A stretch of DNA of 64,000 bases, taken from contig CAVVSR010000018.1 in the NCBI GenBank assembly GCA_963750935.1, forward strand, positions 186,001-250,000, written 5' to 3'. A model generated the notes under the pieces. It did no database searches, was not told where the DNA came from, and saw nothing but the letters and a program-made list of their open reading frames with translations. Both the position numbers and the translations under genes were made by a program. This DNA is from JACCXG01 sp963750935. GTDB lineage: Bacteria > Acidobacteriota > Vicinamibacteria > Vicinamibacterales > 2-12-FULL-66-21. Positions 1-9,077 of this stretch are shown piece by piece (the first letter of the stretch is position 1; every line of letters begins with the position of its first letter).

Positions 1-177
1 GGCCTCCTCCATCCGGTGCAGCGCCGGATAGAGCGAGCCTTCCTCGATGCGGAGCACGTCGGACAGGCCGTGGATGTGCGCGGTGATGGCGTAGCCATGC
101 AGCGGTCCGCGGCGCTCGAGGACGGTGAGCACGAGGAGCGGCAGCGAGCCTTGCAGCGTGTCGGGGCGTGTCGACAT
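1..177 (-). CDS. PadR family transcriptional regulator (partial, cut by window edge)
   Basis: The reverse strand from the ATG at 175-177 reads 59 codons to the window edge without a stop. The translation has the PadR winged-helix N-terminus: a leading segment ending LQGSLPLLVLTVLERRGP, then HGYAITAHI and the signature EEGSLYPALHRMEE. PadR proteins are small dimeric DNA-binding repressors, and in acidobacteria they usually control a neighbouring ADOP-type permease. Here the partner would lie outside the window. A dyad lies just upstream of the start and may be its own operator. The family call is secure; the target is unknown. Confidence 0.85.
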   Translation of the reverse strand, partial: MSTRPDTLQGSLPLLVLTVLERRGPLHGYAITAHIHGLSDVLRIEEGSLYPALHRMEEA

Positions 178-180
178 ACC

Positions 181-200
181 TAGCGAGCTTAGTAAGCACG
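181..200 (-). promoter_or_regulatory. Possible PadR operator dyad upstream of padR
   Basis: The short palindrome CTTAGTAAG (CTTA-G-TAAG, 188-196) lies 10 bases upstream of the padR start codon. PadR regulators commonly bind AT-containing dyads overlapping their own promoters, so autoregulation is a reasonable inference. The dyad is short and could be chance. Confidence 0.35.
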
Positions 201-285
201 CTCAGTCTGACGTGGAGTGGAAGGGGTTGTCAACCGCGGATCGCGCAGGCGTCTATGGGTCTCCTATCACCGCACGAGACAAGCC

Positions 286-585
286 CTACGAACGTGCGAT
301 TGCGCGTTCGAGTTCGTCGAGCGGGACGTGCGGCGCACTCTCATCGTCTGGACCGATCCACCATCGGCTGTTATCACCGTAGGGCTCCCACACGACGTGC
401 TGGCGGCCCTGATACAGGAACCGGATGCGCACGTCAGTCGATCCGCCCCGCCATCTTCGAGGACGCACGTCAGAAACCCCGGGGATGTCGCGAAGACATC
501 TGGCCAGCCGCCAAGCGAATAGTGGGGCACGAATCTCGAACGCAAACACGTGACCGGCCGCATCCTTGATCGGGAATGTGCGCAT
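286..585 (-). CDS. Conserved hypothetical protein, about 99 aa
   Basis: A 99-residue soluble protein starting MRTFPIKDAAGHVFAFEI. It has no signal peptide or membrane segment. The body alternates short hydrophobic strands with charged turns and has a tryptophan-rich stretch near residues 66-77 (VWEPYGDNSRWWIG). The composition and long antiparallel-looking strands fit a real small alpha/beta protein. I recognise no family with an assigned function. It lies downstream of, and in the same direction as, the alpha/beta hydrolase, about 100 bases away, and a weak attC-like hairpin sits in that gap. Confidence 0.6.
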   Translation of the reverse strand: MRTFPIKDAAGHVFAFEIRAPLFAWRLARCLRDIPGVSDVRPRRWRGGSTDVRIRFLYQGRQHVVWEPYGDNSRWWIGPDDESAPHVPLDELERAIARS

Positions 586-682
586 GGTCTGTCGATGATG
601 CAGCGTCGCCTAATGTTCGGCGCTCACCGCCGCGACCGCGGCGCGCCGGCGATGTTGGCGGCGTCGCGTACGGGCTGACCAA

Positions 683-1507
683 TCACCTGTCGCGCCATTG
701 CCGGATGAACGCCATCACCGCGTCGACATACGCGTCGGGATGTGTGGAGTGGGGAATGTGCCCGGCGCCAGGGTATGTGACGACCTCTACGCGGGGGAGT
801 ACGGCGGCAAGCTTGTTGACCACTGGGGCGAAGGTCGGCGGGCTTTGATCGCCGGTCGTGAGGAGGGCCGGCCGGGGGAACGCACGGATCCATTCGAGAT
901 TGAAGGCAACCTGTTCCGGATCGCGAGCCTCGTCCATGAACGTTGGAGCATTCTCGATGAACGTCTGCTGAAGGTCTGGCGGTAGCTGGGCCCAGCTGCC
1001 CGGCCCGAGCGCCACGGTTTCGACGAACTGCTCGGCGGCACCGGCATGGTCCCCGGACGCGATGCGTTGAAGCACGGCACCCATCCGCGCGCCGACCTCC
1101 TCGAGCCGTGGCGCCAGAGCGGGATCATCGGCAAGCAAGGAGAACAGCGGAGGCTCGTGCGCGATGAGTCCCCGGAAGAGATCGGGACGCTCGGCGGCCA
1201 GCCGCAGCGTGATCGACGCGCCAAACGAGTTCCCGGCCACCCACGCCGGCGCGAGCTCCAGATGCTCGATCAACGCCGCGAGATCGGCGACGTCCTCCCG
1301 GACGCTGTCTTGTGCGGTCAGGCGCTGGCTCTCGCTGTGACCGCGCCGGTCGTAGGTGAGCACCCGAAACGACTCGGCCAAACGCGGCACGACAAAGTCC
1401 CAGCTGTGATGGGACACCCAGGACCCGTGGACAAGGACGAGGGGCACTTCACCGGTTCCGCTGAGCTCGTAGAAGATCTGGACGCCGTTGATGGTTGCCG
1501 TTGCCAT
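683..1507 (-). CDS. Alpha/beta hydrolase
   Basis: A 274-residue single-domain alpha/beta hydrolase of the epoxide-hydrolase/haloperoxidase-like type. The oxyanion motif HGS is at residues 27-29, the nucleophile elbow G-N-S-F-G places the catalytic serine at about residue 94, an aspartate follows strand 6 in LLTTGDQ (about 219), and the catalytic histidine is in GAGHIPH (about 250). There is no signal peptide, so it is probably cytoplasmic. The substrate cannot be inferred. It is transcribed away from the CocE-like gene; the 135-base gap between them must hold both promoters. Confidence 0.9.
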   Translation of the reverse strand: MATATINGVQIFYELSGTGEVPLVLVHGSWVSHHSWDFVVPRLAESFRVLTYDRRGHSESQRLTAQDSVREDVADLAALIEHLELAPAWVAGNSFGASITLRLAAERPDLFRGLIAHEPPLFSLLADDPALAPRLEEVGARMGAVLQRIASGDHAGAAEQFVETVALGPGSWAQLPPDLQQTFIENAPTFMDEARDPEQVAFNLEWIRAFPRPALLTTGDQSPPTFAPVVNKLAAVLPRVEVVTYPGAGHIPHSTHPDAYVDAVMAFIRQWRDR

Positions 1508-1642
1508 GTCACGTCCCTCCGACAGCCCCTGCCACCGCGACCCCGGCCACCGTGCGAAAGAACGTCTCGACGCGTTGGCCGTGATGGGATGCTCACTGGA
1601 CGATCATAAGCTGGCCACCCGATGGGCTAAGATTCGCCAGCC

Positions 1643-3607
1643 ATGAGATACCCGCCTGACCTTCGTTACCTCGCCGCCGTTGCTGTCGCGGCGTTCGTCA
1701 CCTCGGTCGCCGTCGTCGGACAGGCTCCCACCCAGGACGTGCCGGCCGCGCCCGCGCGCCCGGTGTTCGCCGACGGCCAGTCGCAGATCGTCCCGGCCTT
1801 TGCGGATGAGCAGCAGTGGATCCGCGAGACGCTCTGGGTCGAGACCGAGTTCGATTCCGACCGCGACGGAAAGCGCGACCGCGTGTTCGTGGACGTCACG
1901 CGGCAGCGGCAGACCGATACCGAGAAGCTGAAGGTGCCGGTGATCTACGAGTCGTCGCCGTATTTCGCCGGAACGTCCGGCAACCGCCAGTTCCTGTGGA
2001 ACGTGCAGCACGACGTCGGCACCCCGCCGCCGCCGAGGACCTCGCAGCCGGCGATCGAGTTCAAGCCGGCGCGCGCACGCGTCTCCAACTCGCTCGTCAC
2101 CACCTGGGTGCCGCGCGGCTTTGCCGTCGTGCACTCCGACGCGCCCGGTACCGGGAGCTCGCAGGGGTGCGTGACCGTCGGATCGGATCCGGAGCGGCTC
2201 GCGCCCAAGGCGGTGATCGACTGGCTGAACGGCCGCGCCAAAGGCTTCACGACGATCGACGGGGCGGCGGAGGTGACGGCGACCTGGTCGACCGGCAAGG
2301 TCGGCATGACCGGCACGTCCTACAACGGGACCATTCCGCTCGCGGCCGCGGCCACCGGTGTGCGCGGGCTCGAGGCGATCATTCCGATCGCGCCGAACAC
2401 GTCGTACTACCACTACTACCGGTCCAACGGCCTGGTCCGGCATCCGGGCGGCTGGCTCGGCGAGGACATCGACTTTCTCTACGACTACGTCAACAGCGGC
2501 GATCCCGTGCGCCGGGCGCAGTGCAACGAGATGGTTCGCGACGGCGAGTTCGCGCAGGGACGCGACCGCACGACCGGCGACTACAACGCGTTCTGGGCCT
2601 CGCGCGATCTGTTGAAGCACGTGGACAACATCCGCGCGGCGGTGTTCATGGCGCACGCGTTCAACGACTGGAACGTCGTGCCCGAACACAGCGTGCGCAT
2701 CTACGAAGCCCTGAAGGGACGCGTGCCGCTGCGCGCCTACTTCCACCAGGGCGGGCACGGCGGGGCGCCGCCGCTCGAGATGATGAACAAGTGGTTCACG
2801 CGCTACCTTTACGAGGTCGAGAACGGCGTCGAGCGGGAGCCCAAAGCCTGGATCGTCCGTGAGACGACGCGCGGTACCGCGGCGCCGTCGACCGCCACGA
2901 ACCCGGGCGCCGGCGGCGAGCGCGGCGGCGGGCGCGGCCGCGCGCCGATCCCGCCGCCCGTGCCCTACGCCGACTATCCCAACCCGGAGGCGGCGCCGGT
3001 CACGTTCTACCTGCGCGCCGGCCGCGGCAGCAACGGTGCACTCGCCCTCGAGCGTGCCCGCGATCAGGGCACCGAGACCCTCGCCGACAACGTCGAGCTC
3101 GCGGGCGCCGCCCTTGCCGCGGCCGCGACATCGAGGCACCGGCTGATCTACGCCACGCCGGAGCTGGCCTCTCCTCTCCACATCTCCGGGACCGCGCGCC
3201 TGACGATCCGACTGGCGGCAAGCCGGCCGGCCGTCAACCTGTCCATCTGGCTCGTGGTGCTGCCCTGGACCGACGGTCCGATTGGCCCCGCCAACCTGAT
3301 CACCCGCGGCTGGGCCGACCCCCAGAACCACGCGTCGCTGAAGGACGGCGGCAGCTACGACTCGATGCGAGGCGGCGAGCCGCTGGCTCCGGGGCGCTTC
3401 TACACGCTGACGTTCGATCTGCAGCCGGACGATCAGATCATTCCGGCCGGCGCGCGCATCGGTCTGATGATCTTCGGGAGCGACCGCGACTTCACGCTCT
3501 GGTCCACGCCGGGCACGGAGCTGACGGTCGAGCTCGAAGACACGTCGCTTCGTCTTCCCGTGGTCGGCGGCCGCACGGCCGTGGAGCGGGCGATCGGGCG
3601 GAACTAG
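1643..3607 (+). CDS. Secreted CocE/NonD family hydrolase (X-Pro dipeptidyl-peptidase S15-like)
   Basis: A 654-residue protein with an N-terminal signal peptide (hydrophobic residues about 10-26). Its alpha/beta hydrolase core has the S15 elbow G-T-S-Y-N-G (Ser about 226), Asp in AFNDW (about 342) and His in QGGHGG (about 372). The C-terminal third is the jelly-roll domain typical of cocaine-esterase and X-Pro dipeptidyl-peptidases (for example RGWADPQNHASL). A Gly/Arg/Pro-rich linker around residues 410-440 separates the two. The likely role is hydrolysis of acyl or peptidyl bonds in the periplasm or outside the cell; the exact substrate is unknown. The first ATG is used because it begins the signal peptide. 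Confidence 0.9.
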   Translation: MRYPPDLRYLAAVAVAAFVTSVAVVGQAPTQDVPAAPARPVFADGQSQIVPAFADEQQWIRETLWVETEFDSDRDGKRDRVFVDVTRQRQTDTEKLKVPVIYESSPYFAGTSGNRQFLWNVQHDVGTPPPPRTSQPAIEFKPARARVSNSLVTTWVPRGFAVVHSDAPGTGSSQGCVTVGSDPERLAPKAVIDWLNGRAKGFTTIDGAAEVTATWSTGKVGMTGTSYNGTIPLAAAATGVRGLEAIIPIAPNTSYYHYYRSNGLVRHPGGWLGEDIDFLYDYVNSGDPVRRAQCNEMVRDGEFAQGRDRTTGDYNAFWASRDLLKHVDNIRAAVFMAHAFNDWNVVPEHSVRIYEALKGRVPLRAYFHQGGHGGAPPLEMMNKWFTRYLYEVENGVEREPKAWIVRETTRGTAAPSTATNPGAGGERGGGRGRAPIPPPVPYADYPNPEAAPVTFYLRAGRGSNGALALERARDQGTETLADNVELAGAALAAAATSRHRLIYATPELASPLHISGTARLTIRLAASRPAVNLSIWLVVLPWTDGPIGPANLITRGWADPQNHASLKDGGSYDSMRGGEPLAPGRFYTLTFDLQPDDQIIPAGARIGLMIFGSDRDFTLWSTPGTELTVELEDTSLRLPVVGGRTAVERAIGRN

Positions 3608-3680
3608 ACAACAGTGCCGTAAGTCTTGTGGGTGTCACGTGGCGCATCTGTCGGGCTCACGTCAGCCGCGAGCGGTGAAT

Positions 3681-3709
3681 CATCAACTCGGTTCCGGACC
3701 GAGTTGATG
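3681..3709. terminator. Hairpin between convergent genes, likely bidirectional terminator
   Basis: CATCAACTCGGT (3681-3692) and its exact complement ACCGAGTTGATG (3698-3709) form a perfect 12-bp stem with a 5-nt loop. It lies between the convergent stop codons of the CocE-like gene and the repeat-protein gene. No clear U-tract follows on either strand, so termination is inferred from position and stability. Confidence 0.5.
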
Positions 3710-3751
3710 TTGGCGCAACATCAGTGCCGCTCGTCGGCAGCAGCATCTGCA

Positions 3752-4775
3752 TCAGTCTCGTGCTGAATACCAGTCCAACACTCGCAAGGCGCGCAGGGTG
3801 ATCCATCGGCTCGGCCGGCCCTCGCCCTCGTCCGTCTCGACCGGCATCCTGCCGGGGTATCGGGTCTCGAGCGGCCACCTGCCATCGTCGTGGCGCTTCG
3901 ACGCCACCAGGTCGATCGCCTCGGCCACGCGCTCGTCGGGCGCGACGCCGGCGCGGCGCAGGTAGTCGAGCCCCCGCAGCACGTCGTAATGCCACCACGA
4001 CGGGAAGGCGAAGCGGGTCCACGCGGCGCCGCCCTTGCGATCTCGCTCGATCGCTTCGCCGGTCGATCTCCGGCGGAAGAGGCGGCGTTCGAGGAGGTAC
4101 TCCTGCCCGCGGAGACGGGCCTCGGTCACCGCTGGAACTGCCCCCGGCCGCCCGGTCGCATTCGAGCAGCGCCTCGAGCACGCAGATAGTGGTGTTGAAC
4201 GACGACCGCGTCGAGCCGTTGGCGGACTCGCAGTTCCACCCGCCGTCGGGCAGCTGCTCGGCGAGCAGCCGATCGACGATGACCCGGACGTCCTGGCCGA
4301 AGTAGGCGCCGACCGCCGCGACCTGACCGTTGATGCAGGGCTCGACCTCACCGGCGAAGAAGGGATTGTCGTCCGCTTCCGGCGGACCGCATCCCCGCCA
4401 CGTCACGCGGTCGCGGACAAGGCGCACCGCGCGCCGTGACTCGTCGCTGGCGGGATCGATCCCCATCTCCCGCAGGAGTGACAGCACGTGCATCGTGGAG
4501 TCCCACCCGCGATTCCACGCCGCGCCGCCCCACCGGCCGTCGGGCGCCTGGAGCGCGAGCAGCCGCGCGCCCATGCCCTCGGTCGCGACCCTGGCACGCT
4601 CGGCCGCGATCTCGTCCGCTGGCGCATCGGGCAGGTCGCGCATCACCTGCCAGCGGATCGCAGGGTCGGAATCAAGCAGCCAGCGCATGACCGGGTCCTC
4701 GGACGTCGAGACCTGCCGTCTGGCTCGGTTGCTCGTCATCTGCTGGTGCGTCGAACGGTCGGCGCCCCAGGTCAT
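3752..4775 (-). CDS. Squalene-cyclase/prenyltransferase-repeat-like protein (frameshifted)
   Basis: The gene reads in one frame from the ATG at 4773-4775 to about 4150, then continues in another frame to the stop at 3752. Joined, it gives about 340 residues made of alpha/alpha-toroid repeats of the squalene cyclase/prenyltransferase type: APDGRWGGAAWNRGWDSTMHVL, LPDGGWNCESANGS, then FPSWWHYDVLRGLDYLRRAG and HDDGRWPLETRYPG. The break falls in a C5/G-rich run near 4143-4155, suggesting one miscalled base. The DxDD cyclase acid motif is not seen, so it is probably a non-cyclase toroid protein. The start overlaps the kinase stop (ATGA), so the two are translationally coupled. Confidence 0.75.
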
Positions 4776-7486
4776 CTGGCGCGCATCGTCCAGATGTTTG
4801 CGGACAGATCGCTGAGATCGTAGAAGAAGAAGCCACCACTGATGGCCGTCCCCGGGCCTGTTGAAAGACCCCCAAGGGCGCCCCTGAACACGTTTCTTGC
4901 GCCGTGGAAATGGTGGACCGCGGTCGGTTGGCCGATGGGAACCCCGCGCAAAGGATCCACACGCCAGACGTACAAACAGCGTGTGCCGTCACGTCCGCTC
5001 ACGAAATACAGCAACGCACCGTCTGGCGACCAGCCGACCGGTCGAGCGTCCGCCTCGGGTGCGACCAGTTCGACCCATGTGTCTCGTGGCGCCGGCTGGC
5101 TCGTCGTGACCGGCGCGATCATGATGGCGTCGCCCTCGGTCCCGGTACGACGAAATGCCAGGAATCGCCCATGTGGGCTCACAAACGGACGATTGACGGT
5201 CTCGTCCGAGCTGACAACCAGGTCCCGAGCCACGCCGGTGACGACATCAATCGACGTCAGGCGCCCGGCGTTGTTCTCGGCCTTGATAACGACGACCGCC
5301 CGACTGTTATTCGACCAAGCCCCAATCTGACACGGCCGGCACAACATCCGAGGTGGTCCGCCTCGCACCGAAACGACCTCGACGCCGTCGCCAGCTCCAT
5401 AGGCGACCTGCGCACCGTCTGGCGCGAGGGCTGGCCCGAAGCCCGAGCCGGCGGTACCAACGTCGCGCACCATCCCGGTTCGCAGGTTCTTGATCAGGAT
5501 CGTCAGGCTTGGCAATGTGCTTCGGTACGCAACAAGCTGTGCATCAGCCGAGGCTGAAGGACGGCTGGCAAATCCCCCGCCACCGGTGACTCGTTGAGGC
5601 GCACCGGTCACCGCGCCGCGGGTAGCATCGATTGGCAAGGCCCAGATGCTGTTGCTGACCACGGCGCTCGCAAAAGCGACGAGCCCCGCCTCGATCCTGC
5701 TCGGCTGAATGTCCCGGCCGGTCCCGAACGTCAGGCGTTCCACAGCGAGGGGCACTGTAGTTCGGGAGTCGATCTGCAGCGACCACAGATAGGAATCGTC
5801 CGAAAACAAGATATGGTCCCCTCGCCACTCCTCGGGGCCGGGGTCGCCCGCGCCGAGCGCTACTCCAGCGCGCTGAAGAATCGGCCTGATGCCCAACCGA
5901 ATCGGCGCCGTCCCTCCCAGTGGCACTCGCCACCAGTCGTAAGTTTCCGCGAGCGGACGCTCCTCCTGGCTGGCGAGCAAAAGGAGCGAGCGCCCATCAG
6001 GAGCCCAGACAGGAAATCGAGCGCCCGTGAATCCCTGAACCTCGGTCGGGACTCCACCGCCGACTGGAACAACAAACGTGCGATAGCTGCCGCTGCTGCC
6101 GGCAAACCCGATGTTCGTCCCCGTCCAGTACGCGATGAAACGACCGTCGGGCGAGAACATGGGTCGGCGGCCGCCGGGCACCAGGAGTCGAGGCTCCTGG
6201 CCGCCGAGCGCCGCCGTCAAGTAAATGCCGCCGCCATCGCGCTCCGATCGGTAAGCCAACAAACGGCTTCCGTCCGGCGAAAACGCCGGCTCCATTTCAT
6301 CAGCTGGGTCGTTCGTCACCTGAATGGGCCCGCTTCCACGCGTCTGCTGTACCCAGATGTCGAGGTTGTTCAGGCCGGAGCGGTCGGACGCATAGGCCAG
6401 CAACGCGCCGTCGGCCGATAACGCCGGATCAGCCGTCACGCCCTCATCGGCAGTGGCGCGCTCAAGCACAAGACTGGGACCTGTCGCGACCCCCAACGCC
6501 GAACGGCCTCTCACGAAACGCTCGATCGCCAACGTTGCCGCGATCGACCCCACCACCAGCGCAATAGCCGCGCCGACAATCGCGGCGCGAGATCTTTTCC
6601 TCCCCGTCTGCGCCGGAGGTTGCTCAGGCTCCAGCGCCGCGTCCAAATCGACACGCGCGTCGCCGATATCGCGGAGACGCGCCTTCCGATCCTTCTGCAC
6701 ACAGGAGCGAAGCAGCCTTCGGACGCTTGCCGGTGTGGACGCCGGGAGCAACGTCCAGTCCGGTTCGCGCTCGAGGATCCTGGTGATGGTGTCCATCACG
6801 GTCTCGCCGCCGAACGCCGGCCGTCCGGCAAGCATCTCGTAGAGGACGCATCCGAAGGCCCAGATGTCGGTCCGGCGATCGACGGCCTGGCCTCGGGCCT
6901 GCTCCGGGCTCATATAGGCCGCCGTCCCCAGAACCATACCGACCTCGGTCACCGCGGGAATCGTGACATTGGACAGGGTCATGTCGATCGGGGACGCGGC
7001 ACCCGTCTCCAGGGCCTTGGCGAGACCAAAGTCGAGGACCTTCACCACCCCGTCGTCTCGCACCTTGATGTTCGCGGGCTTCAGATCACGGTGCACGATC
7101 CCGCGGTCGTGCGCGGCGTCGAGCGCGTCGGCGATCTGACGGGCGATCCCCAGCGCGTCGGCAAGTCGAAGGGGGCCTGACCTGACACGATCGGCCAGGG
7201 TCGGCCCCTCGACCAGCTCGAGAAGCAGCCCGCTGACTCCGCCGCTCTCATCGATTCCGTAGATCGCGGCGATGTTAGGGTGATTCAGCGTCGCGAGCAG
7301 TTCCGCTTCGCGCTGAAAGCGCCCGCGGCGGTCGGCGTGCTGAGCCCACTGGGCGGGGAGCACCTTGATGGCGACGTCTCGCTTCAGCCGCGGATCGCGT
7401 CCACGATACACCTCGCCCATGCCGCCCGTTCCGAGGAGGGCAACGACGTCGTATCCGCCGAAGCGGGATCCAGGCGACAGGCTCAC
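4772..7486 (-). CDS. Serine/threonine protein kinase with C-terminal PD40/TolB-like beta-propeller
   Basis: A 904-residue membrane-anchored Hanks-type kinase. The Gly-rich loop GTGGMGEVY is at 19-27, the ATP-binding Lys in VAIK at 41, the catalytic HRDLKPAN at 132-139, DFG at 152-154, and the activation segment ends in YMSPEQARG. One transmembrane helix follows (about 303-324). After it come some 560 residues of WD40-like PD40 repeats (for example MSPDGRFIAYW, WAPDGRSLLLL, VGWSPDGALLYFVSG), placed outside the membrane as a sensor or scaffold. The start is GTG at 7484-7486. It probably phosphorylates a cytoplasmic target in response to an extracytoplasmic signal; the coupled toroid protein is a candidate partner. 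Confidence 0.92.
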   Translation of the reverse strand: MSLSPGSRFGGYDVVALLGTGGMGEVYRGRDPRLKRDVAIKVLPAQWAQHADRRGRFQREAELLATLNHPNIAAIYGIDESGGVSGLLLELVEGPTLADRVRSGPLRLADALGIARQIADALDAAHDRGIVHRDLKPANIKVRDDGVVKVLDFGLAKALETGAASPIDMTLSNVTIPAVTEVGMVLGTAAYMSPEQARGQAVDRRTDIWAFGCVLYEMLAGRPAFGGETVMDTITRILEREPDWTLLPASTPASVRRLLRSCVQKDRKARLRDIGDARVDLDAALEPEQPPAQTGRKRSRAAIVGAAIALVVGSIAATLAIERFVRGRSALGVATGPSLVLERATADEGVTADPALSADGALLAYASDRSGLNNLDIWVQQTRGSGPIQVTNDPADEMEPAFSPDGSRLLAYRSERDGGGIYLTAALGGQEPRLLVPGGRRPMFSPDGRFIAYWTGTNIGFAGSSGSYRTFVVPVGGGVPTEVQGFTGARFPVWAPDGRSLLLLASQEERPLAETYDWWRVPLGGTAPIRLGIRPILQRAGVALGAGDPGPEEWRGDHILFSDDSYLWSLQIDSRTTVPLAVERLTFGTGRDIQPSRIEAGLVAFASAVVSNSIWALPIDATRGAVTGAPQRVTGGGGFASRPSASADAQLVAYRSTLPSLTILIKNLRTGMVRDVGTAGSGFGPALAPDGAQVAYGAGDGVEVVSVRGGPPRMLCRPCQIGAWSNNSRAVVVIKAENNAGRLTSIDVVTGVARDLVVSSDETVNRPFVSPHGRFLAFRRTGTEGDAIMIAPVTTSQPAPRDTWVELVAPEADARPVGWSPDGALLYFVSGRDGTRCLYVWRVDPLRGVPIGQPTAVHHFHGARNVFRGALGGLSTGPGTAISGGFFFYDLSDLSANIWTMRAR

Positions 7487-7539
7487 CGGTTATTGAGCTG
7501 AATGTAGCGCAACGTAGTCACAAGAGGGACAATCGGTCC

Positions 7540-7608
7540 GCCGAACGTCCGCGGTCCAACCGCAGCGGCTCATGATCGCACACCGCCGTCGGCTGCACGT
7601 TGTTGGAC
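7540..7608 (-). other. attC-like site 1 (integron cassette recombination site)
   Basis: Read on the minus strand, the site opens with GTCCAAC (matches RYYYAAC) and closes with GTTCGGC (one mismatch to GTTRRRY). These pair 6 of 7. Inside, CAGCCG pairs with CGGTTG, then a single unpaired A, then CGGCGG pairs with CCGCTG. An extrahelical base between two short arms is the hallmark of a folded attC bottom strand. The variable loop contains TGCGATCATGA, which recurs in site 2. It lies between the TPR gene and the kinase start. Confidence 0.65.
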
Positions 7609-7627
7609 GACTACTCACGCCGAGACG

Positions 7628-7720
7628 CCGCGCACCGCCCACGCGCGAGCTCGAAGTGGAATGCGCCCGTCGCTTCCCGTCGGCAGACGTCGTTCGAGCC
7701 GCACTCTCAGAAGCTCCCGC
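7628..7720 (-). repeat. Direct repeat copy A: methyltransferase 3'-end fragment
   Basis: These 93 bases match 8722-8814 with about four mismatches. On the minus strand they encode the tail of a class I methyltransferase (ERRLPTGSDGRIPLRARAWAVRG, here read in two parts) and run into a stop just before attC-like site 1. This copy is detached from any upstream coding sequence and follows the TPR gene directly. Confidence 0.85.
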
Positions 7721-8690
7721 CTATTCCTCGCGCTCATAGTAGTGCCGCTCGGAGCGCTTGTAGACGCCCTTCGGCTCGTCGGGTCGGTCCTCCAGGACTT
7801 CGTGCTGTTCGACCAGAAGACTTTCCGCGAACCACGGCGGACTCCATTCGCTCAACGAACGTGAGCGCTTCTTCGACCGCGTCAGCGACGACGTCGTAGT
7901 TGACGAAGTAGCCCACACCAGGCTGGAACTGTGGATCTGTGAAAGCGATCTTTACATCGATGATCAGACGGTAGTACTTGGCGGTTGCGGAATACTGATT
8001 GTCCGCGTCGCGAATGAGCGCGAGCAGCTCGTCGTTGCTTCGGTCGTATTCGTCGAGCGCGTGAATCGCGAAGGCGACGATCTCCTGGACAGGTATTCCG
8101 CTGGCCATGCGGGCGCGCCCAAGCGACGCTGCCAGGTAGGCGAGCTCGTCTGACTCGTCAGAGTCGGCTGTGGCGAGGGTGGCATCGCCGATGCTCATCG
8201 CTTCGTCGAGCCGCCCCGCAGCGACGAGCGCAGTGACGCGCGCCGAAGCCGCCCGAATCCCGAGGTCAGGGTCCGTGACCTGTTCGGCGTACGACAAGGC
8301 CTGGTCGTTCAGACCTCGTCGCGATGCCAGGATCGCCTGGTTGAGGCGAACAGACGACTGGTGAACGTCGGGGCACTCCAATGCCCTTTCATACGCTGAT
8401 GCGGCCTCGTCGTAGCGCTCGAGGTCGGACAGATAGTTGCCGAGGAGCTGCCAGTTGATCCAGACCGTCGGGACAATCTCCAGCCCGCGTCGCAAGACGG
8501 CGACCGCGGCTTCCAGATCGCCATGCTGACCGTGCGCGAGTGCTGCAATCTCGAACGACGCCGTGAACCCCAGCACCTCGAGCTGTGCCGCGACTTTCAG
8601 CGCAGCCTCGGCATCCCCGTCCTTCAGGTGCTGGTATCCCGCTTCGGCCAGCTTCTCGCTCTTACGTTTTATGAAGTCGCTGAGCGGCAT
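7721..8690 (-). CDS. TPR-like protein, frameshifted near its C-terminus
   Basis: The protein starts MPLSDFIKRKSEKLAEAGYQ and is an all-helical solenoid with tetratricopeptide-type repeats (LERYDEAASAYERALECPD, RGLNDQALSYAEQV, AGRLDEAMSIGDATL). Near 7850 the natural frame switches: one reading gives Arg-rich sequence, the other the plausible tail EWSPPWFAESLLVEQHEVLE ending in HYYEREE at the stop 7721-7723. The full length would be about 320 residues. There is no signal peptide. The start lies 6 bases after the preceding stop, so it is the last gene of a five-gene run. TPR proteins mediate protein contacts; the partner is unknown. Confidence 0.7.
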
Positions 8691-8696
8691 ATCCCG

Positions 8697-9077
8697 TTAG
8701 TCGGCTCCCCCAAAGTATCTTCCGCGCACCGCCCACGCGCGAGCTCGAAGCGGAATGCGCCCGTCGCTTCCCGTTGGCAGACGTCGTTCGAGCCGCTCCC
8801 TCAGAAGCTCCCGCTGATCGGGATCCAGCGCCGCGACGAACGCCGGAGCCGGGCCAGTGCCTCGGAGGAACGGCACCCAGTATCGTCGAACGAGGCAAAG
8901 TCGGTCGAGAATCGATCCAGCACGAGAAGGGTTCTGACAATCGGAGGCGACGACTGACTCGGGCTCGCAGAGGTCGCAGATGGTCGACGTGAGCGCTCCC
9001 GTCACCAGGCGCATCCGACATTCGAGCCAGGTGGCCTGAGGGCTGCGGATGCAGCCACGCAGAAACGCTCGGGTCAT
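8697..9077 (-). CDS. Small protein with a class I methyltransferase C-terminal tail (probably truncated/frameshifted)
   Basis: The ATG overlaps the upstream stop as ATGA (9074-9077), so it is coupled to the preceding gene. The first 60 residues contain a Cys motif (ICDLCEP) and are unrecognised. The C-terminal half (VPFLRGTGPAPAFVAALDP and RIPLRARAWAVRG) is the conserved end of UbiE/MenG-like SAM methyltransferases. Near 8905 another frame reads FASFDD just before the W-V-P-F, as in intact family members, so a one-base error probably sits there. The SAM-binding N-terminal motifs are absent. Best seen as a remnant or a chimera made by recombination at the 93-base repeat. Confidence 0.5.
   Translation of the reverse strand: MTRAFLRGCIRSPQATWLECRMRLVTGALTSTICDLCEPESVVASDCQNPSRAGSILDRLCLVRRYWVPFLRGTGPAPAFVAALDPDQRELLRERLERRLPTGSDGRIPLRARAWAVRGRYFGGAD
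8722..8814 (-). repeat. Direct repeat copy B: methyltransferase 3'-end fragment
   Basis: Second copy of the 93-base repeat at 7628-7720, about 95% identical. This copy is in frame with the methyltransferase-like tail of the gene at 8697-9077. The two copies flank the TPR gene, so recombination between them would delete it. Confidence 0.85.

Noticed and set aside
1604..3331. Long minus-strand reading frame opposite the CocE-like gene
   Set aside because: It is antisense to a gene with clear motifs, its translation is Arg/Gly/Ala-rich without domains, and such shadows are expected in high-GC DNA. The same applies to long frames opposite 20146-22805, 23836-25128, 39035-40775, 45453-47243 and 54716-56527.
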